Shown here piece by piece: positions 5,890-8,060 of a stretch of DNA of 8,060 nt. The DNA comes from Holosporaceae bacterium. GTDB taxonomy: Bacteria; Pseudomonadota; Alphaproteobacteria; UBA3830. The notes beneath the pieces were generated by a model. It was not told where the DNA came from. It did not search any database and saw only the letters and a program-made list of their open reading frames with translations. Every line of letters starts with the position of its first letter. Position 1 is the stretch's first letter. The DNA lies in NCBI GenBank assembly GCA_031265715.1, contig JAISCG010000029.1, positions 1-8,060 on the forward strand, given 5' to 3'. The translations under genes were made by a program, and so were the position numbers.

Positions 5890-5984
5890 CTCACCAGCCG
5901 TCGGATCTTTTTTCATCTGAAATTTCAGTAATATATTATTGTTTTTATTAATTCGGAGTGCACAAAGATCCGACGGGTAGTGAG
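5890..5984. repeat. Large inverted repeat with TCGGATCTTT arms (possible miniature element)
   Basis: The 21-base arms at 5890-5910 and 5964-5984 are inverted copies matching at 19 of 21 positions, with core CCGTCGGATCTTT. They enclose 53 AT-rich bases that include the perfect palindrome CTGAAATTTCAG (5917-5928). A transcript could fold into a long hairpin. The same arm sequence recurs singly at 4601-4618 and in decayed form near 502-525, so this looks like a dispersed element rather than a local regulator. No clear target-site duplication was identified. Confidence 0.8.
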
Positions 5985-6084
5985 TCAAAAAGAAATTTAA
6001 AGTGTGGCGTTTTCACCGGGTTTGTTCTACCATACTTCCTTATATACCCCTGATACGTCGGATGCTAATCAACGGAGGAGAGGT

Positions 6085-6115
6085 TTGACAATGTTCGGAT
6101 TTTTGTGTATACAAT
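6085..6115 (+). promoter_or_regulatory. Strong sigma-70 promoter of rpsT(-dnaA)
   Basis: A perfect TTGACA at 6085-6090 is followed after 17 bases by TATACA (6108-6113), or after 19 bases by TACAAT (6110-6115). Transcription would begin near 6120, about 20 bases before rpsT. It is the best promoter in the window, fitting a ribosomal-protein gene. Confidence 0.8.
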
Positions 6116-6139
6116 TCCTTGCAAGATAACAGGAGTAAA

Positions 6140-6400
6140 ATGGCTAATCATAAATCTGCTTTGAAGAGAATGAGACAGAGCGAGAAAAGAACTGCTTTAA
6201 ACAGAGGGCGTATGAGTCGCATAAAGACTTTTATAAAGAAGTTTATTTCGAGTTTGGGGAGCGGCGGCATGCGTTCTGCGTTTTCCACTGCTCAGTCGGA
6301 AATTCAGAAAGGCGCAGCCGGTGGGACGTTGCATAAAAATACTGCTAACCGCAAGATTTCACGTCTGAGTAAGTTGTTAAAGTCTGCGGAAGCGAAATAG
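6140..6400 (+). CDS. rpsT: 30S ribosomal protein S20
   Basis: The 86-residue, strongly basic protein opens with the S20 signature MANHKSALKRMRQSEKR and has the conserved C-terminal block GGTLHKNTANRKISRL (residues 61-76). S20 binds 16S rRNA early in 30S assembly. AGGAG at 6131-6135 precedes the ATG at 6140. An in-frame ATG at 6119 is ignored because it lies at the predicted transcription start and would add residues absent from the family. dnaA begins 30 bases downstream without a terminator, so the two are probably co-transcribed. The rpsT-dnaA order is known from alphaproteobacteria such as Caulobacter. Confidence 0.97.
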   Translation: MANHKSALKRMRQSEKRTALNRGRMSRIKTFIKKFISSLGSGGMRSAFSTAQSEIQKGAAGGTLHKNTANRKISRLSKLLKSAEAK

Positions 6401-6430
6401 TTTTGATTTTTCTTTGCGGACGGGTGTTTT

Positions 6431-7825
6431 GTGGACAAAACGAATTTACAGAGGATATGGAAGGTTGTTTGTCGAAATTTGCAGCATCAGTTGGGCAGTC
6501 CGGTTGTAAATAGTTGGATATCCCCGCTGTCGGTGGACAAGTTTTATTCCGGAATTTTGTATGTCAAAGCCCCCAGTATGTTTTTGCGGGATTGGGTCGT
6601 CAATAATTACCTGGGATCCATCCTGGCGTTTTGTCAGAAAGAATGTAAGGACATAAAATCGGTGGAAGTGTTCGTTTCTTCCGCCCGCTCCGAGCCCGAT
6701 TTTCCCGAAAGCAAATCGGAGCCGAGGGGCAGCGAACCGGTCGCAGCCAAAACTTTCGCCCTTCCCGAGCCACAGGGAAAAAAAAACGAGGAAGCGATCG
6801 TTCTGGGAGTTCCCCTGGATCCGAAATTTACGTTTGAAAATTTTGTGGTAGGAAAACCGAACGAGTTCGCCTATGCAGCGGCGCTGAGAGTCGCCGAATC
6901 CGACAAAGTTGCGTTCAATCCTCTGTTTTTATACGGAGCCGTCGGGTTGGGAAAAACCCATCTGATGCACGCCATAGCCTGGAATATCAAAACTCGCAAT
7001 CACAAAAGAAATGTTGCGTACATGTCCGCCGAAAAATTCATGTACCATTTTATAAAATCCGTCAGATATAAAGATACGATGGCTTTTAAAGAGCAGTTTC
7101 GCGCGGTGGACGTGTTGATGATTGACGATATCCAATTTATCTGCGGTAAAGATTCCACCCAGGAGGAATTTTTCCATACGTTCAATGATTTGGTGGATAA
7201 TAACAGGCAGGTAATCGTGTCGGCGGATAAATCTCCGTCGGATCTGGATGGCATGGAAGATCGTCTGAAATCCCGCCTCGGATGGGGATTGGTGGCGGAC
7301 ATTCACCCGACCACCTACGAGCTTCGTCTGGGAATTTTGCAGTCCAAAATGGCGGAGTGCGCGGTGAAAATTCCGGATAAGGTTTTGGAATTCATTGCCC
7401 ACAAAATAACCACAAATATACGTGAACTCGAGGGCGCGTTGAATCGCATCGTGGCCAGCGCGATTTTCATCGGCCGCGAAATTACGATCGAAAGTGCGAG
7501 AGACGTGCTGTCGGATTTGTTGCGAACAAGCGATCGAAAAGTCACCGTTGAAGAAATTCAAAAAAAAGTCTCTGAGCATTATGCGGTGAAATTGGCTGAT
7601 ATGTCCTCAAATCGCCGTGTAAGACAGATATCCATGCCAAGGCAGGTCGCGATGTATCTGGCCAAAAAACTTACAACCATGTCGCTTCCGGAGATAGGTA
7701 AAAGATTCGGCGGACGAGATCACACAACCGTTCTCCATGCTTTCAAAAAAGTTGAAGAAACGATTAAAAATGACGGAAGTTTGGCGGAAGATATTCGGCT
7801 GTTGAGCAGTATTTTAACGAAATAG
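6431..7825 (+). CDS. dnaA: Chromosomal replication initiator protein DnaA
   Basis: The 464-residue protein has all four DnaA domains. Domain I (about 1-85) binds helicase and self-associates, with the W-x-x-x-x-x-LG-S-x-x-x-x-SWI helix pattern. A short polar linker spans about 86-125. The AAA+ domain has Walker A GAVGLGKT (169-176), Walker B VLMIDD (228-233), a sensor-1 region near 263-269, the arginine-finger box SRLGWGL (281-287) and sensor-2 NIRELEGALNRI (329-340). Domain IV carries the DNA-binding signature GGRDHTTVLHA (427-437). It binds DnaA boxes as the ATP form and melts the origin. The start is GTG at 6431, the only start codon that keeps domain I intact; the upstream GGACGGGTG is a weak ribosome-binding site. 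No cluster of DnaA boxes was seen, so the origin is probably outside the window. Confidence 0.98.
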   Translation: MDKTNLQRIWKVVCRNLQHQLGSPVVNSWISPLSVDKFYSGILYVKAPSMFLRDWVVNNYLGSILAFCQKECKDIKSVEVFVSSARSEPDFPESKSEPRGSEPVAAKTFALPEPQGKKNEEAIVLGVPLDPKFTFENFVVGKPNEFAYAAALRVAESDKVAFNPLFLYGAVGLGKTHLMHAIAWNIKTRNHKRNVAYMSAEKFMYHFIKSVRYKDTMAFKEQFRAVDVLMIDDIQFICGKDSTQEEFFHTFNDLVDNNRQVIVSADKSPSDLDGMEDRLKSRLGWGLVADIHPTTYELRLGILQSKMAECAVKIPDKVLEFIAHKITTNIRELEGALNRIVASAIFIGREITIESARDVLSDLLRTSDRKVTVEEIQKKVSEHYAVKLADMSSNRRVRQISMPRQVAMYLAKKLTTMSLPEIGKRFGGRDHTTVLHAFKKVEETIKNDGSLAEDIRLLSSILTK

Positions 7826-7853
7826 CCATTATGAATACATTAAAGGTCTGTTC

Positions 7854-7883
7854 TTGAAAAAAAGGTGTGCTTCAATATATATT
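7854..7883 (+). promoter_or_regulatory. Candidate promoter for murA
   Basis: TTGAAA at 7854-7859 is followed after 18 bases by TATATT (7878-7883), ending 28 bases before the murA start codon. No terminator is visible after dnaA, so read-through from the rpsT-dnaA transcript is also possible. Confidence 0.45.
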
Positions 7884-7911
7884 ATACGAATATTGATAGG
7901 TAGAGAAACCG

Positions 7912-8060
7912 GTGAAAAAAATTAAAATTTGCGGAGGTCAACGGGCAAACGGGGTTGTTTCGATTTCCGGTGCGAAAAATTCGGCCTTGCCGCTGTTGGC
8001 GGCTTCAATTTTGTCGAGCGACGGACTGAAACTGACAAACGTTCCTCCGTTGGTCGATGT
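7912..8060 (+). CDS. murA: UDP-N-acetylglucosamine 1-carboxyvinyltransferase, N-terminal part (truncated by window)
   Basis: Only the first 49 codons are present. The translation from a GTG start contains [20 protein letters not shown] and then [12 protein letters not shown], followed by a NVPPLVDV segment. This matches the MurA/EPSP-synthase-fold N-terminus, including the invariant Lys22-Asn23 pair that contacts UDP-GlcNAc. MurA transfers enolpyruvate from phosphoenolpyruvate to UDP-GlcNAc, the first committed step of peptidoglycan synthesis in the cytoplasm. The active-site cysteine targeted by fosfomycin lies beyond the window end, so it cannot be checked. The ribosome-binding site is weak (GGTAGAG). 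Its presence argues that the organism makes at least some peptidoglycan. Confidence 0.93.
   Translation, partial: MKKIKICGGQRANGVVSISGAKNSALPLLAASILSSDGLKLTNVPPLVD

Larger units (their letters stand above)
5821..6139. other. 319-base spacer between divergent LRR gene and rpsT
   Basis: This gap holds, in order, the LRR-gene promoter (5853-5879), a large inverted repeat (5890-5984) and the rpsT promoter (6085-6115). Roughly 5985-6084 contains no feature I can support. The reading frame of the LRR gene stays open back to 5988, but that extension crosses the promoter and the inverted repeat and has no coding appearance. Confidence 0.7.

Noticed and set aside
5821..5988. N-terminal extension of the LRR protein
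   Set aside because: It crosses a promoter and a palindromic repeat and would bury the signal peptide inside the protein.
6034..6044. Word TATACCCCT shared with the region near the putative insertion-sequence end (about 111-120, opposite strand)
   Set aside because: A single 9-base match is too short to call a terminal repeat without seeing the other end of the element.
6091..6129. Twelve-codon open frame just before rpsT, possible leader peptide
   Set aside because: It starts upstream of the predicted transcription start and its GGAGGAG is too far from the ATG; no attenuator structure is evident.
6430..6438. DnaA-box-like TGTGGACAA over the dnaA start codon
   Set aside because: One 8-of-9 match is expected by chance about once or twice in a window this size, and there is no cluster to suggest an origin or autoregulation.
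6929..7579. A 216-codon open frame on the minus strand across dnaA
   Set aside because: It is fully antisense to the conserved AAA+ and DNA-binding domains, has no ribosome-binding site and no recognisable protein pattern. It reflects the composition of dnaA.
1..8060. Defence system, toxin-antitoxin pair, tRNA or riboswitch
   Set aside because: No tRNA cloverleaf, conserved riboswitch core, paired small genes or nuclease/ATPase defence domains were seen; the only ATPase recognised is DnaA.

Overview
The window looks like chromosomal DNA from a host-associated alphaproteobacterium. Evidence: the rpsT-dnaA neighbourhood, recognisable gatC, greA, fabG and murA genes, a probable IS630-type transposase start at the left edge, intergenic palindromic repeats, and two large secreted proteins built from eukaryote-like repeat modules. 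A Holosporales- or Rickettsiales-like intracellular lifestyle is my inference, not something the sequence proves.

Layout. (1) 1-394, minus strand: the first codons of a probable transposase, then a small secreted protein with an in-frame 12-bp tandem repeat. (2) 605-2777, plus strand: a tight probable operon of an alpha/beta-hydrolase carboxylesterase, gatC, greA and fabG, closed by stem-loops at about 2783-2850. (3) 2859-5820, minus strand: an accessory island with two signal-peptide proteins. One is a 543-residue Cys-rich protein with degenerate ankyrin-like repeats that recall the DUF3447 ankyrin proteins of protists. The other is a 348-residue BspA-type (LRR_5) leucine-rich repeat protein with an exact 144-bp internal period. 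The DNA around these genes carries copies of a short repeat with core TCGGATCTTT and one GTCATTGC-type repeat. (4) 6085-8060, plus strand: a strong promoter, rpsT, dnaA and the start of murA.

The plus-strand genes are housekeeping: aminoacyl-tRNA amidation, transcript cleavage, fatty-acid synthesis, ribosome assembly, replication initiation and peptidoglycan synthesis. The minus-strand genes look like lifestyle genes. They are more AT-rich to the eye, secreted, bordered by repeats, and probably act on or in a host. I see no CRISPR array, tRNA, rRNA, toxin-antitoxin pair or recognisable defence system. The most novel material is the secreted ankyrin-like/LRR pair and the repeat family around it.
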